Notes: generated from the letters alone by a model not told the origin. DNA of 64,000 bases from Vibrio sp. STUT-A11 (GCF_026000435.1 NZ_AP026763.1:2232001-2296000), one strand, 5' to 3'. Shown: positions 8,069-17,477, numbered from the stretch's first letter. Numbers and translations are program-made.

Positions 8069-11000
8069 TTAAGACTCAAACTCTTCTGCCATTTCCTGAG
8101 CTTCGCTCTTCGGCTTATCTGTCTGACCAAAGCCACGCAGACCCACAACGTGTACATGCTCGTGATCTTTAAACACCTTACGCACCAGTTTGTAGGTTGT
8201 GCCTTTCTCTGGGCTGATGTTCTCTGGGGCTGCAATCAGAAGCTGCATATCCAGACGGTCACACAGTTCAAATAGTGTCGAGATAGATCTCGCATCCAGA
8301 CGCGCTGCCTCATCAAGGAACAACAGACGACAAGGAATGATGTCTTTACTGCGCAGACGACGGGATTCTTCTTCCCAGCTTTGTACCACCATCAGCAGGA
8401 TCGACTGACCGGTACCGATCGCCTCACCAGTAGATAGCGCACCAGATTCCGCCTGTAGCCAACCCTCTGAACCACGGTTCACTTCCACACTTAGCTCCAG
8501 GTAGTTACGGTAATCGAGTAACTCTTCACCAAGAACCTGTGGAGAACGTTGCCCCATGTCGATATGTGGGTTTACACGCTGGAACAGCTTCGCCATCGCT
8601 TCTGAGAAAGTGAAGCGTGAAGACTCAAACAAGTCTTTGTGTTGTTCCTGCTGAGCAGACAGACCGTGCAATAGCACCTCGTGGCTTTCGCGAATCTTCA
8701 CATTCAGACGCACACCTTTCACCTGACCAAACGAGATGTTCGATAAGCCCTGGTTGAGCATACGAATACGGTTTTGCTCACGCTGAATCGTCTTCTTGAT
8801 GATGCTCGCTGCCGACTCAGAACTGATTGCCAAACGGTTTTCACGCTGGGTTAACTCTTCTGTCAGACGCGCCAGTTCCACTTCCATCTCTTCAATCGCT
8901 TCTACCGGATCATCGGTACGAATAATGTCCTGACGGATTCGCTCACGCAGATGCTGGTAAACGGCAATGTAGAACAGAACCTTGCGTTCAGGACGTGCGT
9001 TGTCTTCCGACAGACGCAGAGAATCACGCAGGTCATCATTGTTCGCAACCGCGAGACGAAGAGCACCCAACGACTTATCTGACATCGAACGGAGTTCGTC
9101 CGCAGACATGTACGCCAGTTCACGTTTATGCAGGCGACGTTCAACATCGTTTTCACGCGCAAGACGAAGTACCGAACACCAGCCAGCTTTCGCAGCTACC
9201 ACAAAGGTACGAAGCTCCGCATATTCTTTCTGCACTTTCTTCAGACGCTTAGCCAGACCTTTCATCTCTAGCTCAGTTGAAGTGATAGTGCGCTCATACT
9301 CGCTCTTACGGCTGCGAGACGTGTGCAGACGCTCTTGCAACTCGTCACGACGACGCATTGCGCGCTCTTCTGCACCTTCATCCGCGTTAACACCGAACTC
9401 TTGCAGCTCCTGTTTAAACTCCTGAACCGTTTCCAGTTTCGCTTGGTGTGAACTCTTCAGCGATGCCAATACCTGGTTGTACTGGTTCATCTGACCTTGC
9501 GCTTGTTTCAACTCTTCACGAGAGCGAGAACGCATTTGCTCGGCCTGGACCAACTTGCCTTTGAGCTGCTCGCTCAGTTCACTACTCTTATTGAGCAGAT
9601 CAACCGAATCTGAGTAGGCAAAGTAATGACGACGTTCTACCAAATCGGACAGAGCAAAGATTTGCTTTTTAAGATCTTGCAGTTGCTCGTCGGCTGCCTT
9701 GTATTCTGCTTCTAGCGCATCAAACTGTTCAGGGTCCGCATCCAATGCTGAGACAATCTTCTCAAGCTCAGCAACGGCTTTCGCATGGTTGTTCAGGAAT
9801 GCTTTCGCCTCTGACAATTGCGCGATTTTCTCTTCCAGTTCATCAAAACGCGCTTGAAGGGTGTCGTCTTCAATCAGTGCCATGTTCGGTGCTAGTTTGT
9901 CGAGTGAAGACAGCGCTTGCTTGCTGGTTTGCAGTTGTGAACGTTGTTGTTGTTCTTTTGCTTCTAAATCAGCCAGTACACGTGCGATTTGGTTACGCTT
10001 TTCACGTACATTTGCCAATGCTTGTTCTGGATCAGCTTCAAACGCCACATGAATGTGGTGAGCAACAAACTGGTTGAACGCTTGATACAAACGCTGCATC
10101 TTCTGTGAGTCGAATGCTGCTTTGGCGTGCTTCTCAACCACTTCTTCTCGTTCGTTACGCAGTAGCTCTAAACGTTGCTCGCGTGCCGCACGGCCAAACA
10201 GTGGGATTTCCGGGAAGCGTGAGTAACGCATTTGACGATCGTTCATACGAACGCATACTGCGCCTTCCAGTTCTTCCGCATCGAATGAGCTATCATCAAA
10301 GGCATCAATGTCACCTTCGATGATGTACAAATCTTCAGGACAGTCGTCCAGCTCAACCAGTTTCTCTTCGATGCCTGACAAATCAGAAACTACGATCGCA
10401 TGACGAGCCGGGCCGTACATCGCACTGAAGTATGGCGCATCATCGATGGTAATATCATCGTAGATTTCAGATAGCAATACGCCGCCCAGCGTATCTGCAA
10501 GGCCTTTCAGGCGCGGGTCATTTGAACCACCTGGTGAGGCTAAACGTTCGATCTCGCTTTCCAGCTGAGTACGACGTTCTGCCAGTTTGTCTTTTGCCAG
10601 AGACTGCTGTTTCTCTTGCTCAAGCACCACCTGCATATGGCTCATTACCGCATGGCGATCTTCTAACTCTGCACCACTTTGTTCACGCAGTTTTTCCAGC
10701 GCATCATTGGCTGCAATCCAGGCTGGGGCAATCGCTTCCAGCTTGTTGATTTCCGCCGTTGCATCTTGCTCTAAACGACGCTGTTCGCTGCGCTGTTCAC
10801 GCACCTCTTCTTGCGTCATTTCCAGAGAGTCAATCTGCATCGCGTGACGTTCACGTTCCTGTTCGAAAGTGATTTCGTCCGTTAGCTCAACATGGAACCG
10901 CTTTTGGTATTCCGTTACCAGTTCGCTCGCCTGACGCTGTTGGTTCAGACTACGCTCAAGGTCGCGATGTTGTGCACGCCACTGTTGTTCGTTCTGAGCG

Positions 11001-12538
11001 ATTTGCTGAGATTCGCGCGCTTTGGTAATCGCAATTTTTGCCTGTTCAGCGGCGTCTTTACGCTCCACCTGACCAGCAATGCTTTGAACCAGTTTCAACG
11101 CCGTTTCAAACTGTTCCGCCGCAGCCGATGACATATCCAGCTTGTGCTTCACCGACAGTAGCTCGTTGGTACTGTCCGTTTGTTTATTTTTCAGATCGGC
11201 AACCAAGGCTTGCGCGGATTCAGCCGTTAGGCTGTCATCACCAAGAAGCTGCTTCGCTTTATCAAGTGCCTGAACCGCTTGTTGGTATTGAAGGGCACGC
11301 GTTTGCTGCACATCTAGTGCCTGCTGGTAATCCGCAAGCTGCGTCTTAAGGCTATCCACTTCTTCTTCAGAAACGGTCGCTTGCTCTTCAGCGTTCATTA
11401 CACGCTCTTGCGCTTCTTCAACGACCATCATCTGTTCTTCAAGACGCTCGCTCAGCTCTTCAAGATCTTCCTGATAACGTACGATCTTCTCTTGCTGACG
11501 CAGTGCATTTTGCACCAGTTGCAAGTGATCCGACGCAGCTTGGTAGTCCTGCTCTAGCGCCGACTCTGAGTCAACCAGCAGCTCAAGCTGCTCTTGCACT
11601 CGGTTAAGCAGGTTGTTTTGCTCAATCAAGGTCTCGCGAGAACCAAAAAGCTCAGAACGTAAAGACAGGGTCTGCTCAAGTTTTTTGCGACGCTCGTTAG
11701 CATGGCGCATGTAGTCAGCGGCCACATAGTTGGTGGACTCTGTGATCAAATGTTTGAACAAGTCACGGTCAGCCTGCGTGGTTTTAATCGCTTCCAGTGT
11801 CATGCGGTTTTCACGCAGAGCAGATTCCATATCCTGGAAGGCTTTCTTCACGCCACCGTTTTGTGGCAGAAGGTAGTCACGCAGAGAACGAGTGATCGCA
11901 CTGGAGATACCACCGTAAAGTGATGCTTCAATCAGACGATAGAACTTAGAACGGTCGCCTGAATTACGCAGTTTCTTCGGAATGACACCGAACTCAAACA
12001 TTTGCGCATGGTAATCGACGATAGATGAGAAGGCTTTAAATTGAACGCCTTCAAACTCTGAGATGACGTCTTTAACTTCGTTAATCTGACGCACGCGAGC
12101 TTGAGTCGCCGATACGCTCTCAACAAGAACATCGGTCGGTTTTACATGGCTAGGAAGGCCTTGGATAACAAACGGCTTGATGTCTACTTTCTTATCACGG
12201 CCCGCGACTTGCTGCAGTTTTACCGCAAAAAGCAGACGTTGGTTACGTGAGTTAACCACATCCAGCGCCGCATAACATGCGCCTGGTTGCAGCTTACCGT
12301 ACAAACCTTTATCGCGAGACGATTGGCTACTGCCCGCCTCTGTCGTATTGCGGAAATGAAGTAATGTTTGGTCTGGAATTAAAGCGGTAATAAATGCCGC
12401 CATTGTGGTTGATTTACCAGCACCGTTACCACCAGAAAGCGTCGTAACCAAACCATCGATATCAAACGTACGGGCAAAGAAACCGTTCCAGTTGACCATG
12501 GTCAGCGATTGATATTTACCACGTTCAATCATGCTCAT
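8069..12538 (-). CDS. mukB: Chromosome partition protein MukB
   Basis: 1489 aa SMC-like ATPase that, with MukE and MukF, condenses and segregates the chromosome. Walker A GGNGAGKST is at residues 36-44. Long coiled coils flank a central hinge (about residues 650-790, including YFSAMYGPARHAIVV and LYIIEGD). The C-terminal head has the signature ALSTGEAIGTG and Walker B CRLLFLDEAARLD. Length and sequence agree with enterobacterial MukB throughout. The start overlaps the mukE stop by 4 bases (ATGA), and a second possible ATG lies two codons later. It is the last gene of cmoM-mukF-mukE-mukB. Confidence 0.98.
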   Translation of the reverse strand: MSMIERGKYQSLTMVNWNGFFARTFDIDGLVTTLSGGNGAGKSTTMAAFITALIPDQTLLHFRNTTEAGSSQSSRDKGLYGKLQPGACYAALDVVNSRNQRLLFAVKLQQVAGRDKKVDIKPFVIQGLPSHVKPTDVLVESVSATQARVRQINEVKDVISEFEGVQFKAFSSIVDYHAQMFEFGVIPKKLRNSGDRSKFYRLIEASLYGGISSAITRSLRDYLLPQNGGVKKAFQDMESALRENRMTLEAIKTTQADRDLFKHLITESTNYVAADYMRHANERRKKLEQTLSLRSELFGSRETLIEQNNLLNRVQEQLELLVDSESALEQDYQAASDHLQLVQNALRQQEKIVRYQEDLEELSERLEEQMMVVEEAQERVMNAEEQATVSEEEVDSLKTQLADYQQALDVQQTRALQYQQAVQALDKAKQLLGDDSLTAESAQALVADLKNKQTDSTNELLSVKHKLDMSSAAAEQFETALKLVQSIAGQVERKDAAEQAKIAITKARESQQIAQNEQQWRAQHRDLERSLNQQRQASELVTEYQKRFHVELTDEITFEQERERHAMQIDSLEMTQEEVREQRSEQRRLEQDATAEINKLEAIAPAWIAANDALEKLREQSGAELEDRHAVMSHMQVVLEQEKQQSLAKDKLAERRTQLESEIERLASPGGSNDPRLKGLADTLGGVLLSEIYDDITIDDAPYFSAMYGPARHAIVVSDLSGIEEKLVELDDCPEDLYIIEGDIDAFDDSSFDAEELEGAVCVRMNDRQMRYSRFPEIPLFGRAAREQRLELLRNEREEVVEKHAKAAFDSQKMQRLYQAFNQFVAHHIHVAFEADPEQALANVREKRNQIARVLADLEAKEQQQRSQLQTSKQALSSLDKLAPNMALIEDDTLQARFDELEEKIAQLSEAKAFLNNHAKAVAELEKIVSALDADPEQFDALEAEYKAADEQLQDLKKQIFALSDLVERRHYFAYSDSVDLLNKSSELSEQLKGKLVQAEQMRSRSREELKQAQGQMNQYNQVLASLKSSHQAKLETVQEFKQELQEFGVNADEGAEERAMRRRDELQERLHTSRSRKSEYERTITSTELEMKGLAKRLKKVQKEYAELRTFVVAAKAGWCSVLRLARENDVERRLHKRELAYMSADELRSMSDKSLGALRLAVANNDDLRDSLRLSEDNARPERKVLFYIAVYQHLRERIRQDIIRTDDPVEAIEEMEVELARLTEELTQRENRLAISSESAASIIKKTIQREQNRIRMLNQGLSNISFGQVKGVRLNVKIRESHEVLLHGLSAQQEQHKDLFESSRFTFSEAMAKLFQRVNPHIDMGQRSPQVLGEELLDYRNYLELSVEVNRGSEGWLQAESGALSTGEAIGTGQSILLMVVQSWEEESRRLRSKDIIPCRLLFLDEAARLDARSISTLFELCDRLDMQLLIAAPENISPEKGTTYKLVRKVFKDHEHVHVVGLRGFGQTDKPKSEAQEMAEEFES

Positions 12539-13260
12539 GCTTCACCCTCTTCTGTCATTTCTTCTTGGGCTTGTTCTTCTTGATCTTCTTCAGACAACAG
12601 ACTGCCTTGGCTTGGTTCTTTGGTATGAACCACGGCTTCACCGTCACGGATCAGACGTAATTGAGCTTCACGCATATCATCACCGACACGCACATCCGCA
12701 CCAAATCGGAATACCGCTTCACTGATACTGAATTTACCGGTTTCGCCGATATTGATGATCATGCCAAGGCGGCGCAGACGGCGCAGCGAAGTACGTACTT
12801 TTTCAAACAGCTTCTCTTTATCCAGGTCTGAGCCAGTGGCGCGGTTGGTCACCAGCTTCATCAACTTATTTTCATCCGCTAGTGCCAGCATCTCGTCGTA
12901 AAGTTCCTGATTGGTAAAGATGCCTTCATGAGCCAGACGTTCTGGGCTCAGGTAAAGAAAACACAATACCTTACCCACCAGCATATCCAGCTCAGATAGG
13001 ACACTGCGGCCAATTAGAGAGGTAGAACGTGGACGAAGATAGAAGAAACCTTCTGGCGCTTTCACCAGCTCAGTGTTGTAGCGCTGATAGAAAGAAGACA
13101 ACTCAAGTTCAAAATCCGACAACAATGCGTGGTTGTCTAAATCTTCGCTTGAGATATGACGCCCTGCTCGTAGCATGCTGTCTAATGCTGGGAACAGAGG
13201 GTTAGAAATTGCTTTTGCCAGTTTATCTGACATGTATTCATTAGTATCGGTCGATGACAT
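12535..13260 (-). CDS. mukE: Chromosome partition protein MukE
   Basis: 241 aa from the ATG at 13260, chosen because the protein then begins MSSTDTNEYMSDKLAKAI like known MukE. The open frame continues upstream only because it overlaps mukF. The winged-helix body contains NPLFPALDSMLRAGRHI and APEGFFYLRPRSTSLI. The tail is strongly acidic (EEDQEEQAQEEMTEEGE), typical of MukE. It binds MukF and the MukB heads. It overlaps the mukF end by 20 bases and the mukB start by 4 bases, which implies coupled translation. Confidence 0.96.
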   Translation of the reverse strand: MSSTDTNEYMSDKLAKAISNPLFPALDSMLRAGRHISSEDLDNHALLSDFELELSSFYQRYNTELVKAPEGFFYLRPRSTSLIGRSVLSELDMLVGKVLCFLYLSPERLAHEGIFTNQELYDEMLALADENKLMKLVTNRATGSDLDKEKLFEKVRTSLRRLRRLGMIINIGETGKFSISEAVFRFGADVRVGDDMREAQLRLIRDGEAVVHTKEPSQGSLLSEEDQEEQAQEEMTEEGEA

Positions 13261-14578
13261 TCGCTTGTACCTTTGCCCCAAATTCGTTGATTGATTTCCA
13301 GTCTGGTTGAATGGCTTGATAATCCGATTCTGAATAGCCCAGACGAACGGCCTGATCAACAATAATTCGAGCTAAATCAAAGTGATGAGTAAATGGATGT
13401 TGTGCAAGGTAATCTCGTAGTACCACGCTCAAATCGATTGGTGTGCCCTGCTCTTTATGAGCTTTTAGCATCTCACCAATACGCTCTGACAACTCATCAT
13501 TGACTTGTTGAAATTCTTCGTATTCCACTTCCATCGGAACTTGGCCTGTTACCTCGTCATCACGCAGTACCAAAGCTTCGTCACGAAGGTCGGATAATCG
13601 CTCAGCATCTGCATAAGTCAGATACCAAGGCATATCAAAGTAATCTTTAATCGATTGACGCAATCGAGAACTGAACGCACGGTTCTTATCCATATCGATG
13701 GCGGTACGGATAAATTTATGTACATGTCGGTCGTAGCCAATCCAGAGATCGATCGCTTGCTGTCCCCAACTGGTGATTCGGTCCAGCTTCATTTGCAGAC
13801 CAAACAGGGCTTCTTCAATAAACTCAAGCTCAGGATCGCCATAGACAAGCTCCTGAATATCGAGTATTTGAGTTTGCAGCTCATCACTGGCTGCCTGCAA
13901 GGTATCTTGAAGTTCACGCAGTGTGCTGGATGTTTCAGACAATAACGCTTCACAGTTATTAATCGCTTCACGCCAGTCTTTATTCAGCAGGTCAGCAATC
14001 TGCTGTTTCACAGATTGTTGCTGCTCGTCCATAACACGCTGGTTAAGATCGATTTGATCGAAGATCTCGCCTACGGAATATTTAAGTACTCCATACACGT
14101 TTTTCTTCCAGTGACCCGGTGTGCCACCTTTTTGGGCTGCTTCAATTGCTTTCGCCATTTCATCCGCAACCATAGACAGCTGAATAGAAAGGCGCAGTTT
14201 TGAGAACTCACGATGACGCACGTAGTAATCAGTAATGCCTATCGCCAGTGGCGACAAGCGGTAGATACTCGCCCCATCTGTCACTTCACTGACAAAACGG
14301 CTGATAAGGCGCTGCTTAACCATCTCGTTGATGGCATTGTTTGCCCTGAAAGCAGAGGCCTCCCCCGTTTCATCAAATAATCGAGTGACGATAGCGAACG
14401 CATCGTGCAGTTCACCTTCACCCAATTCATCGTCAAACCTTTCATTACTTAGTACTGCGATGGCAATTAAAAATGCCAAGCGCTCTGTGGTCAGGTTCAA
14501 CGAGAAATCTTGCTGCTTAACCCAGCCAACCAATTCATCAATAGGTTGTTCTGCAGCATCGAGAGTCATCTCACTCAT
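13241..14578 (-). CDS. mukF: Chromosome partition protein MukF (kleisin)
   Basis: 445 aa kleisin subunit of the MukBEF condensin. The N-terminal winged-helix dimerisation domain starts MSEMTLDAAEQPIDELVGWV. It is followed by a helical middle region (about 180-320) and a C-terminal MukB-head-binding winged helix ending VQANVIDRY. Length is close to the family's usual 440. It overlaps the cmoM end by 8 bases and the mukE start by 20 bases. Confidence 0.97.
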   Translation of the reverse strand: MSEMTLDAAEQPIDELVGWVKQQDFSLNLTTERLAFLIAIAVLSNERFDDELGEGELHDAFAIVTRLFDETGEASAFRANNAINEMVKQRLISRFVSEVTDGASIYRLSPLAIGITDYYVRHREFSKLRLSIQLSMVADEMAKAIEAAQKGGTPGHWKKNVYGVLKYSVGEIFDQIDLNQRVMDEQQQSVKQQIADLLNKDWREAINNCEALLSETSSTLRELQDTLQAASDELQTQILDIQELVYGDPELEFIEEALFGLQMKLDRITSWGQQAIDLWIGYDRHVHKFIRTAIDMDKNRAFSSRLRQSIKDYFDMPWYLTYADAERLSDLRDEALVLRDDEVTGQVPMEVEYEEFQQVNDELSERIGEMLKAHKEQGTPIDLSVVLRDYLAQHPFTHHFDLARIIVDQAVRLGYSESDYQAIQPDWKSINEFGAKVQANVIDRY

Positions 14579-15371
14579 TGTTATTCCTGTTTTCTTTCTT
14601 TTTGGCCCACACGTGAATGTAGCGACCTAATGAGAGGTATGGCTCTTGTCGACAAAGTTGTTTTTCTAGCGCCAACACATCTTCAAACTCGTAATCACCC
14701 ATGTATTGCATATTTCCTATGTAATCACTGAATGAGCGAATACCAGATTTACCACAAATACTGAACCCCGAGTCTTCTATCCATTGGTAGACTTCTTCTG
14801 GTTTCAAGCCTTTTTGCGGCTGTAGTTTAAATCTTTTCCGGTGAGGCATACCGTCCAAAATATGAGGAATGTTGCCACAAACCACGTTTTTGTAGACTAA
14901 ACCATGGTGGTTATAGAACATCACCGATGCAATGCCTCCCGGTTTCACTTGCTCCAATACCGTTTCGAGAGCGGTTTTAGGATCGACCAACCACTCCATC
15001 ACCGCATGAAACATGGCAAGATCCACCTGGCTTTCCATGTGCTCGCCAATGGACTGGACAGGTGAATGAATCAGGCGATACTGCTCAAGCAAACCGTTAT
15101 TTTCAATATCCTGTTTGGCTAGTTGCAGCATTTCCGAAGATAGATCACATAACGCGACACGATGTCCGAGCTTAGCAAGCTTTTGAGACATTTGTGCTAA
15201 ACCACCACCCGCATCCAAAACTTCTAGGGGTTGCTGGTCTGCCTCTAATTCACTTAGAATCTGTAGAAAATCTTCCCACACAATGATTTGGCGGATCTCC
15301 CCTTTATCGGAGCCGTAAATATTTTTTGCAAATTTGTGGGCGATATCGTCGAAATTGCGGTCTTCTGTCAC
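14571..15371 (-). CDS. cmoM: tRNA 5-carboxymethoxyuridine methyltransferase CmoM (SmtA)
   Basis: 266 aa SAM-dependent methyltransferase that methylates cmo5U34 of certain tRNAs to mcmo5U. The motif I region LEVLDAGGGLAQMSQKLAKLGH (shown in part) and the acidic VALCDLSSEML are visible, and the C-terminal RQEPYLSLGRYIHVWA matches the family. I prefer the GTG at 15371, giving (V/M)TEDRNFDDIA as in known SmtA; a TTG at 15416 would add 15 residues that the family lacks, and neither has a strong Shine-Dalgarno. It is first in the muk operon, as in E. coli. Confidence 0.92.
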   Translation of the reverse strand: MTEDRNFDDIAHKFAKNIYGSDKGEIRQIIVWEDFLQILSELEADQQPLEVLDAGGGLAQMSQKLAKLGHRVALCDLSSEMLQLAKQDIENNGLLEQYRLIHSPVQSIGEHMESQVDLAMFHAVMEWLVDPKTALETVLEQVKPGGIASVMFYNHHGLVYKNVVCGNIPHILDGMPHRKRFKLQPQKGLKPEEVYQWIEDSGFSICGKSGIRSFSDYIGNMQYMGDYEFEDVLALEKQLCRQEPYLSLGRYIHVWAKKKENRNNNE

Positions 15372-15485
15372 TTCTGCTGAGTTATCATAACGGATTGTGT
15401 CGCTATTCTGGCACAAGGAAAGCAGGAATAAAGAGGAATACCCTCATTTTTATTTTCAATTGATGTTTTTTCGGACTATTTATGT

Positions 15486-16271
15486 ATGTTTGAGCTGAAA
15501 AAAGTAGTGTCAGCTTTGCTCATGCCCTTACCAGCATTGCTGCTGATAGGATTATTGGGCCTGGCTCTCATTAGTTTTACCACTAAGCGTAAAACCGGCT
15601 GCTTCGTTGTTTTATTCTCTTTTGTCGGCATTTTCCTTGTTGCCTTCCAGCCTGTTTCAACCAAGCTTCTTATGCCACTGGAACGTGAACACAAAGCGTT
15701 TCTACCCGTTTCTGGAACCATCGATTACGTGATGGTGCTAGGCAATGGTCACGTTATCGATGACGAAATTCCACCCACTTCTCAGTTAAGTCGTGCCGCG
15801 CTAATGCGTTTAACAGAAGGCATTCGTATTTTGCGCATGTATCCTGGCGCTAAATTGATTCTTTCCGGCTATGACGGCGGATCTGAAATCAGCCATGCGC
15901 GTATGATGGCAAACGTCGCTCTGGCGCTAGGTGTGGCGAAATCCGATATTATTTTATTGGAAGATGCAAAAGATACTTGGGAAGAAGCACGTCAGGCTGC
16001 GGCGTTCGTCCAGCAAAAGGAAATTGTTTTAGTTACCTCGGCCAGCCACATGAGCCGAGCTCTGTATGAATTTAATGCAGCAGGGATTAAACCCCTCCCA
16101 GCACCGACAAACTTCTTGGCCATCGAAGAAGTCAATCAAGCTTGGGATAAATACTCACCGAAAGCGCGTTACTTGGAGCAAACCGAACTGTTTTGGCATG
16201 AATATCTTGGCAGTATCTGGCAACGCTTGCGTGATATGGTAGGACAAACGCCGATGGTAGAACCTCAATAG
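15486..16271 (+). CDS. elyC: Envelope biogenesis factor ElyC (DUF218)
   Basis: 261 aa inner-membrane protein. Two N-terminal helices (about residues 10-30 and 38-56) are followed by a periplasmic DUF218 domain with VDYVMVLG-like GTIDYVMVLGNGH, RLTEGIRILR and LVTSASHMSRAL. In E. coli ElyC (YcbC) supports peptidoglycan assembly and undecaprenyl-phosphate metabolism at low temperature. It is divergent from cmoM (about 115 bases), the same neighbourhood as in E. coli. No obvious Shine-Dalgarno precedes the ATG. Confidence 0.93.
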   Translation: MFELKKVVSALLMPLPALLLIGLLGLALISFTTKRKTGCFVVLFSFVGIFLVAFQPVSTKLLMPLEREHKAFLPVSGTIDYVMVLGNGHVIDDEIPPTSQLSRAALMRLTEGIRILRMYPGAKLILSGYDGGSEISHARMMANVALALGVAKSDIILLEDAKDTWEEARQAAAFVQQKEIVLVTSASHMSRALYEFNAAGIKPLPAPTNFLAIEEVNQAWDKYSPKARYLEQTELFWHEYLGSIWQRLRDMVGQTPMVEPQ

Positions 16272-16577
16272 CTCATGCGTCGAGTGCTTTACGTAAGGTA
16301 ACTTTGAGAAACAAAAAAGGAGAGCAACGGCTAAATGCCGTTCGTTTAGTAGCTAACGGCATGTTTAAGTCTCCAGTCATCCTGAACAACGACGAAGGAG
16401 TGTGATTCAGGATCTAATTTCCGCGCACTTTATAGCCGAAATTATTTCATTAACAGCTCAGCGCGCTGCGATTAGATTCCTAGTCTCGCTTGAGCTCGCT
16501 GGAATGACACAGATAAAATCGTTACGCGATTGGCTTTAAGCTAGCGCTCTCCTTTTGTTGAGCTTGTTTTTTGGGTA
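16272..16577. other. Gene-free region with repeat copy B inside a split palindrome
   Basis: 306 bases between convergent elyC and torR. AAAAGGAGAGC (ending at 16325) and GCTCTCCTTTT (from 16545) are perfect inverted arms about 220 bases apart. Between them lie a hairpin (16334-16361), the dispersed repeat core (16376-16508) and a small hairpin AATCG-TTACG-CGATT (16517-16531). Confidence 0.75.
16376..16508 (+). repeat. Dispersed palindromic repeat, copy B
   Basis: A 133-base element matching the reverse complement of 7862-7994. The conserved ends are GTCATCCTGAACAACGACGA on the left, and CTAGTCTCGCTTGAGCTCG leading to GGAATGAC on the right. A preceding hairpin ATGCCGTT...AACGGCAT corresponds to the hairpin of copy A but with different, still complementary stem bases. 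This shows that hairpin structure, not sequence, is kept. Confidence 0.85.
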
Positions 16578-17288
16578 TTAATCCCCGGCAAACATGTAGC
16601 CTTCGCCATGAACCGTGACAAAAATTTGTGGGTTCTTGGGATCAAACTCCATCTTGGCACGCATACGCCTAATTAATACATCTATGGTACGGTCATTGGG
16701 CGCATCCACACGATGACTGATCATATTCAAAATACGCTCACGACTCAGCACTTGATTCGGATAAGACGACAACGCCACCAAAAGCTCGTATTCGGCTTTG
16801 GTTAGTTTTACTGGCTCACCATTGCGGCTCAACGCTCGACGTTGAATATCAAACGTCCACTCGCCAAAACGAACAATATGTTGCTCGTTGGTTTCGTTTG
16901 TCTTGCTTGTCCCATTGCGTGCGGTCGAAATACGCCACAGCAAGTTTTTAACGCGAACTAATAACTCACGAAGTTCAAAAGGCTTGGTGACGTAATCGTC
17001 AGCCCCCATTTCCAGGCCAACAATTTTGTCGATGCTATCCGTGCGTCCTGTAACTAATATGATACCAATATCCGATTGGCTGCGTAATTCGCGCGTAAGC
17101 ATCAGGCCGTCTTCACCCGGCAAATTAATATCCAGCATGATAAGATCAACATCGCCAGCTTGCAGTACCTCACGCATTTGCGTGCCACTCTCTGCTTCAC
17201 TGACTATATAACCTTCATTTTGAAAATAACCCGCTAGCTTACTACGCGTTACAACATCATCTTCTACGACTAATACGTGATAGCTCAT
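16578..17288 (-). CDS. torR: Response regulator TorR
   Basis: 236 aa OmpR-type regulator. The receiver domain has the phospho-acceptor Asp53 in LIMLDINLPGEDG, acidic residues E9-D10-D11, the conserved Thr in ILVTGR and the Lys in YVTKPFE. The C-terminal winged helix (about 140-235) has LTKAEYELLVALSSYPNQV and RTIDVLIRRMRAK. Sequence resemblance to E. coli TorR is high, including GLEMGADDYVTKP. TorR with the sensor TorS activates the trimethylamine N-oxide respiratory system. torS is not in this window. torD is divergent, with tor-box-like sites between. Confidence 0.92.
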   Translation of the reverse strand: MSYHVLVVEDDVVTRSKLAGYFQNEGYIVSEAESGTQMREVLQAGDVDLIMLDINLPGEDGLMLTRELRSQSDIGIILVTGRTDSIDKIVGLEMGADDYVTKPFELRELLVRVKNLLWRISTARNGTSKTNETNEQHIVRFGEWTFDIQRRALSRNGEPVKLTKAEYELLVALSSYPNQVLSRERILNMISHRVDAPNDRTIDVLIRRMRAKMEFDPKNPQIFVTVHGEGYMFAGD

Positions 17289-17326
17289 TTACACCACTTT
17301 CTGTCATTGATCATTCGAGATGTATT

Positions 17327-17336
17327 CTATTCATAA
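17327..17336 (-). promoter_or_regulatory. Tor-box-like decamer near torR
   Basis: CTATTCATAA resembles the E. coli tor box CTGTTCATAT (three differences) and lies 39 bases upstream of the torR start. It is a possible site for autoregulation. Confidence 0.35.
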
Positions 17337-17467
17337 CTATTAACATTTCTAGTCATAGGCGGACTAAAAAGCAAGATTTAGTGATTTTGTTGATTCAAAA
17401 CAAGCTTACCAAGCCCTGTTAACAAATGGACATATTTCTCTATAAAACATCATAGTTATAGTTACTG

Positions 17468-17477
17468 CTGTTCATTT
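17468..17477 (+). promoter_or_regulatory. Tor-box-like decamer upstream of torD
   Basis: CTGTTCATTT matches the tor box CTGTTCATAT at nine of ten positions, 75 bases upstream of the torD start. It suggests TorR control of torD. Confidence 0.45.

Noticed and set aside
8982..9425. 147-codon frame on the plus strand within mukB
   Set aside because: Antisense to a complete mukB; Arg/Ser-rich composition typical of a shadow frame.
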